The notes below the pieces were generated by a model, which searched no databases, was not told the origin of the DNA, and saw nothing but the letters and a program-made list of their open reading frames with translations. Position numbers and translations under genes: made by a program. Below are positions 62,640 to 64,000 of a stretch of 64,000 nucleotides of DNA, in pieces. The stretch's first letter is position 1; each line of letters starts with the position of its first letter. The DNA is from Dyella flagellata (GTDB lineage: Bacteria > Pseudomonadota > Gammaproteobacteria > Xanthomonadales > Rhodanobacteraceae). The stretch covers positions 25,691 through 89,690 of the forward strand of contig NZ_BSOA01000029.1 of NCBI RefSeq assembly GCF_030160275.1, given 5' to 3'.

Positions 62640-63712
62640 AATTTCTTTTCGTCGGCACCAATCCCGAAAACACCGGTGCGGCCACGCACTTCGTGGCGCT
62701 GGGCGAGGCCTTGGTGGAAGCCGGGCACCAGGTCAGCGCCGTGGTGTATCCGGATGGACTGATCGCCAACGCCCTGGGCAGGGCGGGCGTGAAACTCTAT
62801 CCGGCGAAGTTCCGCAATATTTTCGACCTGCGCGGCTATCGCGCCACTTTCAAGGCCGCGCGCGAACTGAAGCCCGATTGGCTGGTGGGCAACTTCGGCA
62901 AGGAATACTGGCCGCTGATCCTGGTGAGCCGCCTGCTCGGCGTGCCGGTCGCGCTGTTCCGCCATCGCACGCCGCCGATGGGGCGCCTTTCGGGTTATCT
63001 GGTGCCGCGCCTCGCGCAGCGCTTCTTTGCCGTCTCCGCGCACGCGCGGCAGGCTTATCTCGAACGCGGCGTGCCGCCGCAACTGGTGCGGGTGCTGTAC
63101 AACCCGGTGAACATGACAGCGTGCAAGCCCGACCCTGAGCGCCGCAACGCGATCCTGCACCAGCTTGGCATTCCTGAGGACGCCATCGTGCTCGGCTACT
63201 TCGGGCGCATCCATCACAGCAAGGGCATCCTCACCCTGCTTGAAGCCCTCGATGGCGCCATGGCGCAAGAATCTCGCCTGCATTGCATCTGGCTGGGCCA
63301 CGGCCCGGACGTGCAGCAACTGGGCGAACGCATCGACGCCGGGACGTTCGCGCACCGCCATCACATGCTTGGCTGGATCGACGACGTGCATCCTTACTAC
63401 AGCGCGATCTCCATGCTGGCGTTTCCCTCCACCGCCACGGAAACCTTCGGCCGCGTGTCGGTGGAAGCGCAGGCGGCCGGTGCGCCAGTGCTTGGCAGCA
63501 ATATCGGCGGCGTACCGGAAACACTCTCGCCCAACGTCACCGGACTGCTGCTGCCGCCGGGCAACGCAGCCGCATGGCGCAACGCGATCCTCAAGATGTG
63601 CGAAGCGGAGATGCGCGAGCCGATGGGTGTAGCCGCGCGTGATTTCGTGGACCGGCATTTCAGTACGCGGGTGATCGCGGACGAGTTTGCGCGCGTCTTG
63701 GGCGACGGCTAA
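62636..63712 (+). CDS. Glycosyltransferase family 4 protein
   Basis: A 358-residue GT-B glycosyltransferase. N-terminal Rossmann domain MKFLFVGTNPENTGAATHFV; C-terminal nucleotide-sugar domain with LGYFGRIHHSKGILTLLEAL and the Glu-x7-Glu motif in TETFGRVSVEAQAAGAPVLG. Translationally coupled to the deacetylase, so the two likely build or modify the same glycan, possibly LPS core given waaA nearby. Confidence 0.94.
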   Translation: MKFLFVGTNPENTGAATHFVALGEALVEAGHQVSAVVYPDGLIANALGRAGVKLYPAKFRNIFDLRGYRATFKAARELKPDWLVGNFGKEYWPLILVSRLLGVPVALFRHRTPPMGRLSGYLVPRLAQRFFAVSAHARQAYLERGVPPQLVRVLYNPVNMTACKPDPERRNAILHQLGIPEDAIVLGYFGRIHHSKGILTLLEALDGAMAQESRLHCIWLGHGPDVQQLGERIDAGTFAHRHHMLGWIDDVHPYYSAISMLAFPSTATETFGRVSVEAQAAGAPVLGSNIGGVPETLSPNVTGLLLPPGNAAAWRNAILKMCEAEMREPMGVAARDFVDRHFSTRVIADEFARVLGDG

Positions 63713-63823
63713 CACTCCCTCCCCTGCTTGCACCTGATTATCGTTATGTCTCAGCTTCGCGATATGTAACTCCCTCCCCTGCTTGGCACCTGATTAGCGT
63801 CATGTCTCAGCTGCGCGATATGC
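63713..63823. repeat. Two tandem 55-base units with an interrupted GC-rich repeat
   Basis: Units of CTCCCTCCCCTGCTTG-CACCTGATTA ... ATGTCTCAGCT ... GCGATATG occur twice in a row and then run into a complete composite repeat. In each unit the GC-rich hairpin is broken off after CCTGCTTG and followed by ACCTGATTA[GT]CGT. Confidence 0.75.
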
Positions 63824-63985
63824 AACTCCCTCCCCTGCCTGCAGGGGAGGGCTGGGGTGGGGTTGTACGAGCTTGCCGCACCGTTGAAGTTCACCGCGAG
63901 GTTGCTTCACCCCACCCCAGCCCTCCCCTACTACACGTACCTGATTAGCGTCGAGTCTCAGCTGGTGATTTAGACAGGGGAGATC
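63824..63985. repeat. Composite GC-rich dispersed repeat with a broken right hairpin
   Basis: Left hairpin and middle as at 45360-45484, but the right hairpin is interrupted after CTACTACACGTA by CCTGATTAGCGTCGAGTCTC, the same foreign motif as in the tandem units. No gene is seen from 63713 to the window end. Confidence 0.75.
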
Positions 63986-64000
63986 CTGGCGGCGTTCTCT

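Overview
This 64 kb window is a chromosomal segment of a GC-rich Gram-negative bacterium. The core genes (waaA, an LpxL-type acyltransferase, tolC, thiC with a TPP riboswitch, soluble ppa, and a K+-insensitive proton-pumping pyrophosphatase) and a dense family of REP-like palindromes opening GTAGGCTGGGATG suggest a gammaproteobacterium of the Xanthomonadales/Lysobacterales, probably Rhodanobacteraceae (Dyella, Rhodanobacter, Frateuria or Luteibacter type). That placement is inference from gene style and repeats.

Layout. The 3' part of hppA (1-1714) and a YdeI-like gene open the window. About 2.5-26.6 kb is an accessory region. It holds small orphan genes resembling immunity proteins (2.5-5 kb), a secreted hydrolase with a divergent LysR regulator, a RES/Xre toxin-antitoxin pair (7.8-9.2 kb), a frameshifted SGNH hydrolase next to a 22-codon NmrA-like remnant (11.2-12.1 kb), and an AbiEi/AbiEii-type pair behind two perfect palindromes (12.4-14.4 kb). 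An OsmC/GntR divergon with a perfect 26-bp operator follows (14.5-15.7 kb), then a large SIR2-STAND NTPase that looks like an anti-phage protein (17.3-20.9 kb), a DUF3800 gene and an XRE regulator (21.1-22.6 kb), and an Hpt/response-regulator module with a decayed second copy (23.3-26.6 kb).

From 26.6 to 32.8 kb lies what I consider the most interesting element: a compact operon resembling a ribosomally synthesised, post-translationally modified peptide (RiPP) cluster. It has a short secreted His-rich candidate precursor, a HExxH-type peptide hydroxylase-like enzyme, an ATP-grasp-like protein with apparently degenerate metal ligands, a SAM methyltransferase, and two FtsX/MacB-type permeases with no ATPase beside them. 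A terminator/anti-terminator-like leader and an intercistronic hairpin surround the precursor gene.

From 33.5 kb on, the window is mostly ordinary chromosome: a DUF1800/DUF1501 secreted pair, a HAF-repeat protein, two MocR-type regulators (one lacking the PLP lysine), a prolyl oligopeptidase, a prolyl-4-hydroxylase-like oxygenase, ppa, a LysR-controlled MFS/aldo-keto reductase/oxidoreductase operon, a ferritin-like protein, an AraC regulator, an ArsR/SRPBCC operon, thiC, a TetR regulator, an isoaspartate methyltransferase-like gene and tolC, and an envelope group (waaA, lipid A acyltransferase, polysaccharide deacetylase, glycosyltransferase).

At least four families of short dispersed palindromes fill the spaces between genes. 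In two places a REP supplies the last codons and the stop of the neighbouring gene. I saw no tRNA, rRNA, CRISPR array or transposase. All family names come from reading motifs by eye; no database search was run.
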